Source: an uncultured Bacilli bacterium (GTDB taxonomy: Bacteria > Bacillota_I > Bacilli_A > RF39 > UBA660). Taken from it: a stretch of 7,400 nucleotides of DNA. The position numbers and the translations under genes were made by a program. The notes below the pieces were generated by a model that did no database searches, had not been told where the DNA came from, and worked only from the letters and a program-made list of their open reading frames with translations. The stretch covers positions 1 through 7,400 of the forward strand of contig CALVRP010000127.1 in the NCBI GenBank assembly GCA_944358665.1. The letters run 5' to 3'. Of this stretch, positions 1 to 6,737 are shown one piece after another (positions within the stretch are counted from its first letter, which is position 1; every line of letters starts with the position of its first letter).

Positions 1-1
1 A

Positions 2-676
2 ATAGAAGAAAGTGACTTTCAAAATAGACCAATAGATAATGCTGGTAGTTATAATGAAAAAGAAAATAAAATATATCTTCGTGATTTATTTTCTCATGAT
101 ATTATTTATCATGAACTTTTTCATTTAGCAAGTACTAGAATTGTTGATAATATAACTTATAGTGGTATTAGTATTAGTTCTTTGGATTATAAGCATAATA
201 TTGGTTTGAATGAAGGATATACGCAATTATTAACAGATCGTTACTTTCCGAGTGAAGTTTCATATACATTATCATATCCTTATGAAGTAGTAATGGCGCA
301 CCAAATAGAAACGATTATAGGAGAAGAAGAAATGCTTTCTTTATATTTAACTGCTGATTTTAAGTCATTTGTTTTAAGATTAGAAAAATATTTAAACCTC
401 GGAGAAATCAAAAAATTAATTAATAATATTGATTTTATTCATGACAACTTATATAAAAATAAAAATGTAGTTTTACTAAAAGAAAAACTGCAAGAAGTTA
501 GTCAAGCTTTATTAAAAGCCTATCAAACAAAACTAGAACTTAGCGAAACTTCGAATAAAGAAGATAAACTAAAAAACTTTGTTATAAATATGGACTTAAG
601 TATGGAAATAAATAATGAGGAGTATGATTTTTATATTCCTAATAAAGAACAAACACCAAAGGGAGGTCAAAAATGA
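2..676 (+). CDS. Putative zinc metallopeptidase (HExxH), 5' end cut by window edge
   Basis: The frame is open from the first bases of the window, so the true start lies upstream; 224 residues are visible, ending in TGA. An HELFH motif (visible residues 37-41, bases 110-124) is preceded by a hydrophobic stretch (DIIY). It is followed about 30 residues later by a GLNEGYTQLL segment whose Glu (bases 212-214) is placed like the third zinc ligand of gluzincin-type peptidases. These are the marks of a zinc-dependent metallopeptidase; the substrate is unknown and I do not recognise a named family. The C-terminal half (from about base 390) is Lys/Glu/Asn-rich and looks helical, with no motif. A TTG at base 182 could be mistaken for a start, but it lies downstream of the HELFH motif and cannot be the real one. 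The gene overlaps the next gene by 4 nt (ATGA), so the two are probably cotranscribed. The metallopeptidase class is fairly secure, the role is not. Confidence 0.72.
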   Translation: MEESDFQNRPIDNAGSYNEKENKIYLRDLFSHDIIYHELFHLASTRIVDNITYSGISISSLDYKHNIGLNEGYTQLLTDRYFPSEVSYTLSYPYEVVMAHQIETIIGEEEMLSLYLTADFKSFVLRLEKYLNLGEIKKLINNIDFIHDNLYKNKNVVLLKEKLQEVSQALLKAYQTKLELSETSNKEDKLKNFVINMDLSMEINNEEYDFYIPNKEQTPKGGQK

Positions 677-1194
677 AAATAGAAAATATAGTAGTTGGTA
701 TGCTAGAAACAAATTGTTATTTACTAGAAAAAACTGATCAAGTATTAGTAATAGATCCAGGTGAAGAATTTAATAAAATAAAAAAAGCTATTAATAATCG
801 TAAGATAATTGGAATAATTATTACCCATTATCATATTGACCATATAGGAGCTTTAGAAGAGTTAAAACAAAATTATAATGTTCCTGTATATGATTATAGT
901 AATTTACAAGAAGGAATTAATACTATTGGTAATTTTACCTTTGAAATGATAAGAACACCTGGGCATAAGGAAGATTTAATAAGTATATATTTTAAAAAGA
1001 ATAATGTCATGTTTGTTGGAGATTTTATTTTTAGAGGAACGGTTGGCCGTACTGATTTAGAAGGTGGGAATATAATTGAAATGAAAAAATCGATTGAAAA
1101 GATTAAAAAATATCCTTCGGAAACTATAATTTATCCTGGTCACGGTCCATCAACAACCTTAGGAGAAGAAATAAAATATAATTTATATTTTTAA
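673..1194 (+). CDS. Metallo-beta-lactamase-fold hydrolase, glyoxalase II-like (YqgX type)
   Basis: A complete 173-residue protein. The metal-binding signature is THYHIDH (His52, His54, Asp56, His57), followed by TPGH (His98), GD (Asp117) and PGHG (His157). That is the full set of ligands for a two-metal MBL-fold hydrolase. The opening segment around NCYLL and VIDPG and the closing segment around GEEIKYN are typical of the short GloB/YqgX-like group. Such proteins are usually cytoplasmic thioester hydrolases, often annotated hydroxyacylglutathione hydrolase; the actual substrate here is unknown. The usual small-residue stretch after TPGH is replaced by KEDLIS. The start is secure: a strong Shine-Dalgarno GGGAGGT at 661-667 lies 5 nt upstream, and the ATG overlaps the stop of the upstream metallopeptidase gene, implying translational coupling. 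It is followed at once by a hairpin. Confidence 0.9.
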   Translation: MKIENIVVGMLETNCYLLEKTDQVLVIDPGEEFNKIKKAINNRKIIGIIITHYHIDHIGALEELKQNYNVPVYDYSNLQEGINTIGNFTFEMIRTPGHKEDLISIYFKKNNVMFVGDFIFRGTVGRTDLEGGNIIEMKKSIEKIKKYPSETIIYPGHGPSTTLGEEIKYNLYF

Positions 1195-1221
1195 AAAGAG
1201 TTCTATAGCGAAACTCTTTTT
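1193..1221. terminator. Short hairpin terminator between converging genes
   Basis: A 10-bp perfect inverted repeat (AAAAAGAGTT, 1193-1202, with AACTCTTTTT, 1212-1221) around a 9-nt loop. The GAGTT/AACTC core is followed by a T run in both directions, so it could end transcripts of the plus-strand hydrolase gene (stop at 1192-1194) and of the minus-strand amidase gene (stop at 1231-1233). The GC core is small, so strength is uncertain. Confidence 0.65.
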
Positions 1222-1230
1222 ATGATGAAA

Positions 1231-2538
1231 TTATTTTAAGTATTCCTCTAAAGCATAAGCGACACCTTTAGCATACCCTTCTTTATTATTTAAAATATTA
1301 TTTAAATCCTTTGCATTATCTAAATAACCGAGTTCAAATAAATATGATTCAGCAGTCTGATTAGAATTATAATATTTATTATCTTCTACATATGCATGAG
1401 TCGCAATACCACCAACTTCTCTTAGAAAATAATAATAAATAGTATTAGTATTTTTATTTTCTGGTAAATCACTATCAACTAATTCTTCTTCAGTAAAGAA
1501 GCGTTGGTAAATTCCATTTCCTACCAAATCTAATTCTTTAGGTGAAATTGTAGTGTCTGCATATTTAGTAATATTTTTGACAAATAATTTAGCTGGTTTA
1601 AGTTCAGTATCATTAGCAATATAAACTTCTAATCCTTTTAAAGAACTATCACCACCACTTATACCAGAAGAATTATGATGAAGCGCCAAATTAAATTTTG
1701 ATTTAGTTTCATTAGCTGTAGTTGCACTACCGTTTTCATCATAAGTCGGAACAGTATCGTCTTTACTATCTCTAGTTATTTTTACTTTATAACCTAAATA
1801 TTCTAATTGTTTTTTTTATTCCAAAGAAACAGCTAAGTTAACATCAGCTTCTTTATAAAGCTTGCCAGATAAACATTTTCCATTACTAGTAACGGGACTG
1901 CCATCTGAACAAGCCATTTTTCCCGAATCATTTGCATCATGTCCAGGATCAATAGTAATATCATATACATTGTCTGGCAAAGTTGTTTGTGTAATTTTTA
2001 CATTTAACAAAAATTTGTTATTATATTTATCCCAATTAATATTAATTTTATTATTTTGACTATTTTTAGTTAAAGTATAATATTCTAAATCATCATAAAC
2101 AGTATTGTTTTTTAAAGAATAATATGTAGTTTTATTGTTACATTTTCCTTTTATAAGCAAATAATAATTCCCTTTACTTAGATTTTCTAAATTAATTCCG
2201 CCATTTATATAATCACTTGTAGAAAAAGAATATTTCCCGGATTTTTTATTTATTTCCCAGGGAATAATTTCTTCTTTACTACCGTTAGTTAGAACTAATT
2301 TTAAGTTATCTACGTTATTATCTACTTTAATATTTCCTTTTAAATTAAAATGAATTCCATAAATATCATAATAATTAATAGTCGCGCAATTATCAGAATC
2401 AATCCTATTTAAAAGGCCTATTTTTGATGCATAAGCCTTAACTTCAAAAGCAATAACTATGATAATAATTAGAACCAAAAAAAATATAACAATTTTTCTT
2501 CTAGAATGTTTTTTATTTTTCTTTTTTTCATACAACAT
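1231..2538 (-). pseudogene. Membrane-anchored N-acetylmuramoyl-L-alanine amidase (Amidase_3), interrupted by one in-frame TAA
   Basis: Amidase_3 enzymes are zinc amidases that cut the bond between MurNAc and L-Ala in peptidoglycan. From the ATG at 2538 the frame has 435 codons. A basic N-terminus (KKKNKKHSRRK) precedes a membrane segment at about residues 16-31, which suggests an inside-to-outside anchor. An uncharacterised, probably beta-rich region spans about 50-190. The catalytic domain then begins at ITIDPGH (zinc ligand His200) and continues with KEADVNLA (Glu230). Codon 241 is TAA (1816-1818). Without any frame change it continues KKQLEYLGYKV, then NLALHHN (zinc ligand His287), a LEVY segment, and FELGYLDN (catalytic-type Glu402), up to a normal stop. 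All key residues remain, so this is a recent nonsense change, a sequence error or a read-through case. A start at the upstream TTG (2574) is unlikely because it lies upstream of the -10 element. If the TAA is real, the product would stop before two catalytic residues and be inactive. Confidence 0.85.
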
Positions 2539-2539
2539 A

Positions 2540-2545
2540 CTTCCT
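2540..2545 (-). promoter_or_regulatory. Ribosome binding site of the amidase gene
   Basis: AGGAAG on the minus strand, only 1 nt before the ATG at 2538. The spacing is short for a Shine-Dalgarno site. An ATG 4 nt further on (minus strand) is better spaced but out of frame with the amidase. The in-frame ATG at 2538 is therefore kept with moderate confidence. Confidence 0.45.
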
Positions 2546-2551
2546 AACCCC

Positions 2552-2560
2552 ATTATAGCA
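2552..2560 (-). promoter_or_regulatory. Extended -10 promoter of the amidase gene
   Basis: On the minus strand this reads TGCTATAAT, a perfect TGn extended -10 with consensus TATAAT. No convincing -35 box lies 16-18 nt upstream, which extended -10 promoters tolerate. The predicted transcription start is near 2545, leaving a leader of only about 7 nt before the ATG at 2538. The segment 2575-2640 between this and the uvrB promoter is AT-rich and holds no gene I can support. Confidence 0.6.
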
Positions 2561-2643
2561 CAATACCCAAACAACTAATAAATAATATAAAACAACTCGC
2601 TTAAAATATGTATAATTTGACATTTTATGAATCTCTATATAGC

Positions 2644-2672
2644 TTGTTTTTTGGTATAAAAAATGATAGAAT
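2644..2672 (+). promoter_or_regulatory. Promoter of uvrB
   Basis: TTGTTT (2644-2649) and TAGAAT (2667-2672) are separated by 17 nt, with a TG one base upstream of the -10 (2664-2665), making an extended -10. The predicted start of transcription is near 2679, about 30 nt before the uvrB ATG. No LexA/DinR-type operator (GAAC-N4-GTTC) is visible in 2575-2709. Confidence 0.55.
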
Positions 2673-2696
2673 ATATTAACAAAAATAACTTATGAA

Positions 2697-2706
2697 AGAA
2701 AGTGAT
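2697..2706 (+). promoter_or_regulatory. Ribosome binding site deciding the uvrB start
   Basis: AGAAAGTGAT matches the full anti-16S complement AGGAGGTGAT at 8 of 10 positions and sits 3 nt before the ATG at 2710. The alternative ATG at 2692 has no such site upstream, so 2710 is the better start. Confidence 0.65.
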
Positions 2707-2709
2707 ATT

Positions 2710-4659
2710 ATGTTCGACTTAGTTTCTAAATTTAAGCCAAGTGGTGATCAGCCAGAAGCTATAAAAGAATTAGTAGATGGAATAAAAGAAGGTAAGAAAA
2801 GCCAAGTTTTACTTGGAGCTACTGGAACCGGGAAAACTTTTACTGTCGCTAATGTGATTAAAGAAATAAATAAACCAACTTTAGTACTTGCCCATAATAA
2901 AACTCTTGCTGGCCAACTATATGGCGAGTTAAAAGAATTATTCCCCAATAATAAAGTGTGTTACTTCGTCAGTTACTATGATTATTATCAACCGGAAGCA
3001 TATGTTGCTAAAACGGATACTTATATTGAAAAAGATGCTGCTATTAACGATGAAATAGATGAACTAAGACACTATGCAACTGCTTCACTTTTGAATAGTA
3101 AAGATGTTATTGTTGTCGCTTCTGTTTCTTGTATCTATGGTATTGGTGAAATCGAAGAATATGAAAAGAAACTTTTATTTTTAAATCAAGGTGAAGAGAT
3201 AGACCGTGATAAAGTAATTGAAAAATTAATTGATATGCTTTATGAACGTAATAATATAGATTTAAAAAGAGGAACTTTTAGAGTAAGGGGCGACACGTTA
3301 GAAATAATTCCTATTTCCCAGCACAACAAAGGATATCGGATAGAATTTTTTGGTGATGAAATAGATAGAATAAGTGAATTTGATCTAGTAACAGGAGCCA
3401 TATTAACTGATAAAAAAAGTATAACTATTTTTCCAGCAAGTCACTTTGTTACAAGTGAAGACAAATTAAAAAAAGCTATTGAAAATATTAAAAAGGAATT
3501 AGAAGAGCAATTAGAAAAGTTTAAAAGTGAAAATAAATTACTTGAGTATCAAAGATTAAAAGAAAGAACTAATTATGATATTGAAATGCTTTCGGAAACA
3601 GGTTTTTGCCGGGGCGTAGAAAACTATTCTAGACATATAGCTTTAAGAGGGCCAGGAGAAACACCTACGACTTTACTTGATTTCTTTAAAAAAGATTTCT
3701 TACTTATAATTGATGAGTCGCATGTAACAATACCTCAAGTTAAAGCTATGTATAATGGTGATAGGGCAAGAAAGCAAATGTTAGTTGATTATGGTTTTAG
3801 ATTACCTAGTGCTTTAGATAATAGGCCATTAAAATTTGAAGAGTTTGAACAAAAATTAGATAATGTTATTTATGTATCCGCAACTCCTGGTGATTATGAG
3901 CTTAATAAATGTCATCATAAAGTTGTGGAACAAATTATTAGACCAACAGGATTATTAGATCCACTTATTGAAGTAAAACCAACAAAAAATCAAATTGATG
4001 ATTTAATAAGTAGAATAAATAATCAAATTCAAAAGAATGAACGGACTTTAATAACGACTTTAACGATTAGAATGGCCGAAGAATTAACTAGTTATTTAAA
4101 AAAATTAGATATTAAAGTAGCTTATTTGCATAATGAAATAAAAACTTTAGAACGCTTAAGAATTATTAGAGATTTAAGATTAGGTAAATATGATGTCGTT
4201 GTTGGCATAAATTTACTTAGAGAGGGTATTGATATTCCTGAAGTTAGTTTGATAGCGATTATGGATGCCGATAAACAAGGTTTTTTAAGGAGTGAACGTA
4301 GTTTAATTCAAACAATTGGAAGAGCCGCTCGTAATGCTGATGGTAAAGTTATTATGTATGCCGATACCATAAGTAGCGCTATGGATATGGCTATTAAAGA
4401 AACCAAAAGAAGAAGAAAAATTCAAGAAGAATATAATCAAAAACATGGTATAGTACCAAAAACAATTGTCAAAGAAATACGTGAACTTATTTCTAATAAC
4501 AAAGAAATAGAAGAAAAGAAACCAGAAAAATTAAGTAAACAAGAAAAACAAAAATTAATGATTGATATTGAAAATGAAATGAAGCTAGCTGCCAAAAATT
4601 TAGATTTTGAAAGAGCTATGGAACTTCGAGATGCTTTATTTGAATTAAAAAGTGAGTAA
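2710..4659 (+). CDS. uvrB: UvrABC system protein B (excision repair helicase)
   Basis: UvrB is the damage-verifying subunit of nucleotide excision repair: UvrA loads it on damaged DNA and it then recruits UvrC. From 2710 the protein has 649 residues, normal for the family. In order are Walker A GATGTGKT (36-43), the beta-hairpin YYDYYQPEAYV (89-99) that inserts between DNA strands, the Walker B/motif II box DESH (335-338), SATPG (390-394), helicase motif V around NLLREGIDIPEV (501-512), and motif VI QTIGRAARN (534-542). A C-terminal UVR helical hairpin at about 613-647 is the UvrC contact. Nothing essential is missing. The first residues MFDLVSKFKPSGDQPEAI resemble the usual UvrB N-terminus, and the ribosome site supports the ATG at 2710 over the one at 2692, which would add 6 residues. 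uvrA, often adjacent in Firmicutes, does not follow. The 3' end carries the promoter of the next gene. Confidence 0.97.
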   Translation: MFDLVSKFKPSGDQPEAIKELVDGIKEGKKSQVLLGATGTGKTFTVANVIKEINKPTLVLAHNKTLAGQLYGELKELFPNNKVCYFVSYYDYYQPEAYVAKTDTYIEKDAAINDEIDELRHYATASLLNSKDVIVVASVSCIYGIGEIEEYEKKLLFLNQGEEIDRDKVIEKLIDMLYERNNIDLKRGTFRVRGDTLEIIPISQHNKGYRIEFFGDEIDRISEFDLVTGAILTDKKSITIFPASHFVTSEDKLKKAIENIKKELEEQLEKFKSENKLLEYQRLKERTNYDIEMLSETGFCRGVENYSRHIALRGPGETPTTLLDFFKKDFLLIIDESHVTIPQVKAMYNGDRARKQMLVDYGFRLPSALDNRPLKFEEFEQKLDNVIYVSATPGDYELNKCHHKVVEQIIRPTGLLDPLIEVKPTKNQIDDLISRINNQIQKNERTLITTLTIRMAEELTSYLKKLDIKVAYLHNEIKTLERLRIIRDLRLGKYDVVVGINLLREGIDIPEVSLIAIMDADKQGFLRSERSLIQTIGRAARNADGKVIMYADTISSAMDMAIKETKRRRKIQEEYNQKHGIVPKTIVKEIRELISNNKEIEEKKPEKLSKQEKQKLMIDIENEMKLAAKNLDFERAMELRDALFELKSE

Positions 4660-4668
4660 TGTTATAAT
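4640..4668 (+). promoter_or_regulatory. Promoter of the yvlD-like/lgt/trxB/yvcK run, overlapping the end of uvrB
   Basis: TTGAAT (4640-4645) inside the last uvrB codons and TATAAT (4663-4668) just after its TAA are exactly 17 nt apart. A TG one base before the -10 (4660-4661) makes it an extended -10. This is the best promoter in the window. The predicted start is near 4675, giving a leader of roughly 12 nt. It implies the downstream run can be transcribed independently of uvrB, and no terminator is seen between them. Confidence 0.7.
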
Positions 4669-4676
4669 TAAGTAAG

Positions 4677-4681
4677 GGTGA
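4677..4681 (+). promoter_or_regulatory. Ribosome binding site deciding the GTG start at 4687
   Basis: GGTGA (within AAGGGTGAG) lies 5 nt before the GTG at 4687. The upstream in-frame GTG at 4678 overlaps this site and lies almost at the predicted transcription start. An ATG at 4685 is in another frame and is followed at once by TGA. The GTG at 4687 is therefore preferred. Confidence 0.55.
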
Positions 4682-4686
4682 GAAAT

Positions 4687-5079
4687 GTGAATAATTTGTA
4701 TAAATTCTTAGATTGGTTAATTAGAATGATTGGATATTCTTTAATTCTAATTTTAACATCTTTATTATTTACCCATACCCTTTATATTGATAAAGAATAT
4801 TTTGGGCTTTGGAGTTTTTTGGCATCGATAATTATATATTTATTAAATAAAACAGTTAAGCCGATATTATTTAGATTAACTATTCCAATAACTGGACTTA
4901 CTTTAGGTTTATTTTATCCTTTTATAAATTTAATTATTTTAAAAATTGTAAGTTTGATTTTATATCCACATTTTCAAATATCTGGTATTTTATATGCCTT
5001 ATTTGCTTCAATTTTAATTTCAATTTTAAATATATTTATGGATCATGTTCTAGATAAATTAAAACGAAAGGAGAATTAG
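4687..5079 (+). CDS. YvlD-like small membrane protein (phage holin 4 superfamily)
   Basis: A hydrophobic protein of 130 residues from the GTG at 4687 (133 if the GTG at 4678 is used). Hydrophobic segments lie at about 12-29, 40-53, 66-92 (long, with a Pro/Gly-rich start) and 99-117, so about four membrane passes, with a short basic C-terminal tail. The stretch NKTVKPILFRLTIPITGLTL (54-73) is the hallmark of the YvlD/phage-holin-4 group: an Asn, then a KPIL-type turn, then a Pro/Gly/Thr-rich helix start. Despite the family name this is a chromosomal protein of unknown function, and nothing here suggests phage lysis. In Bacillus, yvlD lies close to hprK and lgt, which agrees with its place one base upstream of lgt here. 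Confidence 0.8.
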   Translation: MNNLYKFLDWLIRMIGYSLILILTSLLFTHTLYIDKEYFGLWSFLASIIIYLLNKTVKPILFRLTIPITGLTLGLFYPFINLIILKIVSLILYPHFQISGILYALFASILISILNIFMDHVLDKLKRKEN

Positions 5080-5080
5080 T

Positions 5081-5869
5081 ATGAATCCCATTATAGATTT
5101 AGGTTTTATTAGTATTCATGTCTATTCTCTTTTTTTATTTGTAGCCATGATTTGTGGTTCCTTTCTAGCTATAAGAGAAGCTAAAAAACAAGGAATAGAA
5201 GAAGATTTCATTATAAATTTATTGTTTTACGCCATAATATTTGGTATTATTGGTGCTAGAATATATTTTGTGATGTTTCATTTTGATTATTATAGTAGTA
5301 ATCCTTTGGATATTTTTAAAGTTTGGGAAGGCGGGCTTGCTATTCACGGTGGAATAATAGCTGCTATTATTACAATATATATATACTGTCATAAATATAA
5401 AGTTGAATTGTTGAAAACATTAGATATTTTAGTAGTAGGTTTAATAATTGCTCAGGCTATTGGACGTTGGGGTAATTTCTTTAATAGTGAGGCTCATGGA
5501 CCAGAGACAACATTAGCGTATCTTACTTCTCTGCATCTGCCACAGTTTATTATTGATGGCATGTATATTAACGGTTCTTATTATATCCCAACATTTTTCT
5601 TTGAGTCAGTATTTTGTTTAATCGGTTTTATTATTTTAATTATTTTGAGAAAAAATAAAAATCTTAAGATAGGTCAGCTTACTTCATTTTATCTTATTTG
5701 GTATGGTCTAATTAGATTTTTTATCGAATCTTTTAGAACTGATAGTTTAATGTTATTTTCTTTTAAAATTGCGCAAATAGTTTCAATTATAATGATAATT
5801 ATTGGCATTATTGTTTTAATAAAATCGAAAAAGAATAATTTTTATAATAAGGAGGGTAACAATGTATAA
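5081..5869 (+). CDS. lgt: Prolipoprotein diacylglyceryl transferase
   Basis: Lgt transfers diacylglycerol from phosphatidylglycerol to the lipobox cysteine of prelipoproteins, the first step of lipoprotein maturation, in the cytoplasmic membrane. The protein has 262 residues, a usual length, and about seven hydrophobic segments. Family motifs are in order: IHGG (His89), GRWGNFFNSEAHG (128-140, with Arg129, Asn132 and Glu137), and YGLIRFFIESFRTD (208-221, with Arg212, Glu216 and Arg219). These match the residues known to matter in characterised Lgt enzymes. A Shine-Dalgarno AGGAG at 5069-5073 lies 7 nt before the ATG. The gene starts one base after the YvlD-like stop and its last 8 nt overlap the start of trxB, so translation is probably coupled. 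The Lys/Asn-rich C-terminus carries the next gene's ribosome site. Confidence 0.97.
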   Translation: MNPIIDLGFISIHVYSLFLFVAMICGSFLAIREAKKQGIEEDFIINLLFYAIIFGIIGARIYFVMFHFDYYSSNPLDIFKVWEGGLAIHGGIIAAIITIYIYCHKYKVELLKTLDILVVGLIIAQAIGRWGNFFNSEAHGPETTLAYLTSLHLPQFIIDGMYINGSYYIPTFFFESVFCLIGFIILIILRKNKNLKIGQLTSFYLIWYGLIRFFIESFRTDSLMLFSFKIAQIVSIIMIIIGIIVLIKSKKNNFYNKEGNNV

Positions 5870-6737
5870 TACAATTATAATCGGTGCAGGGCCTGCGGGT
5901 ATGGCAGCGGCTTTATACTTAGAACGTAGTGGATTAAGTTGCTTAATTATTGATAAAGATGCCCCTGGTGGGGAGATGCTAAAAACTGATAAAATTGAAA
6001 ATTATTTAGGTTTTGATAATATTAATGGAGCTGATTTAGCCTTAAAAATGTTTAAACAGATAAAAGAAACTGGTGTTACATATGTTTATGGTAAGGTAAC
6101 TGGAATTAGGAAAGAAAGCAAATTTACTGTAACAACTGAAACTGATAGTTATCAAAGTGACCATGTCATAATAGCTACTGGTAAAATTAATAATAAATTA
6201 GGTCTCGATAACGAAGATAAAGTAAAAGGTATTAGTTATTGTGCTGTTTGTGATGGCTCTTTCTATAAAAATAAAATAGTTGGCATAGTAGGTGCAGGTA
6301 ATGCGGCTTTTACTGAAGCTCTATATCTTTCTTCTTTAGCTAAACAAGTTTATATTATAAATAGAAGTGAAAGAATTAGAGCTGATAAGATATATCAAAC
6401 AAAAATAAAAAATAAAGAAAATATCATTTATTTAGCAAATGCTATTGTGACAAGAATAAATGAACAAGATAATGTTTTAACAAGTGTAATTATAAACGAT
6501 AAAGAAGTACTTAAATTAGATGGTTTATTTCTTGCTATTGGTGGTAAGCCACAAGTAGATTTTATTAATGGATTAGAAGAAGAAAATGGTTATTTATTAG
6601 TAAATGAAAAAATGGAAACCAATATAAAAGGTTTATATGCCATAGGTGATGTGATAAAAAAAGATTATTATCAAATTGGAACAGCTATAAATGATGGTAT
6701 AGTGGCCGCACTTAGTATAAAGGAAGGTGAAATATAA
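5862..6737 (+). CDS. trxB: Thioredoxin reductase-type flavoprotein
   Basis: The low-molecular-weight thioredoxin reductase fold passes electrons from NADPH through FAD and a cysteine pair to thioredoxin in the cytoplasm. The 291 residues hold the N-terminal FAD motif GAGPAG (8-13), the redox centre CAVCDG (Cys127, Cys130), a nucleotide-binding GAGNAA (144-149) and the C-terminal FAD motif IGDV (261-264). At 291 residues it is slightly shorter than typical bacterial TrxB (about 305-320). Two sites differ from the classical enzyme. The NADPH-phosphate motif HRRxxxR reads NRSERIR (167-173), with the middle Arg replaced by Ser, and the C-terminal RQ reads YQ (270-271). The electron donor should therefore not be taken for granted; ferredoxin-dependent relatives also lose these motifs. 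A strong ribosome site AAGGAGGG (5849-5856) lies inside lgt, and the stop overlaps the yvcK start by 1 nt (TAATG). Confidence 0.9.
   Translation: MYNTIIIGAGPAGMAAALYLERSGLSCLIIDKDAPGGEMLKTDKIENYLGFDNINGADLALKMFKQIKETGVTYVYGKVTGIRKESKFTVTTETDSYQSDHVIIATGKINNKLGLDNEDKVKGISYCAVCDGSFYKNKIVGIVGAGNAAFTEALYLSSLAKQVYIINRSERIRADKIYQTKIKNKENIIYLANAIVTRINEQDNVLTSVIINDKEVLKLDGLFLAIGGKPQVDFINGLEEENGYLLVNEKMETNIKGLYAIGDVIKKDYYQIGTAINDGIVAALSIKEGEI

Noticed and set aside
1231..1689. Separate small gene for the C-terminal half of the amidase beginning at a TTG
   Set aside because: The frame is continuous with the upstream half, the 42 codons between the TAA and this TTG are clear amidase sequence, and no ribosome site precedes the TTG.
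1816..1818. Stop codon reassignment (TAA read as an amino acid)
   Set aside because: TAA ends several intact genes here (uvrB, lgt, trxB, the MBL hydrolase) at the expected lengths, and TGA also acts as a stop.
1790..1830. Frameshift at the 8-T run in the amidase
   Set aside because: The two halves are in the same frame (no net length change), so the lesion is a stop codon and not a frameshift.
1862..2059. Plus-strand open frame inside the amidase
   Set aside because: It is antisense to conserved amidase sequence, has no ribosome site and shows no recognisable protein features.
2617..2645. Alternative uvrB promoter with perfect TTGACA
   Set aside because: At 17 nt spacing the -10 would be TAGCTT, and the better TATATA is only 13 nt away. 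The promoter at 2644-2672 fits better.
2692..2709. uvrB start at the ATG at 2692
   Set aside because: There is no ribosome site upstream, and the six extra residues are coded by the sequence that forms the ribosome site for the ATG at 2710.
2748..2948. Minus-strand open frame inside uvrB
   Set aside because: It is a shadow of the conserved Walker A region of uvrB without its own start signals.
4687..5079. Phage holin or prophage remnant
   Set aside because: The family name is misleading; the gene sits in a core operon with lgt and no phage genes are nearby.
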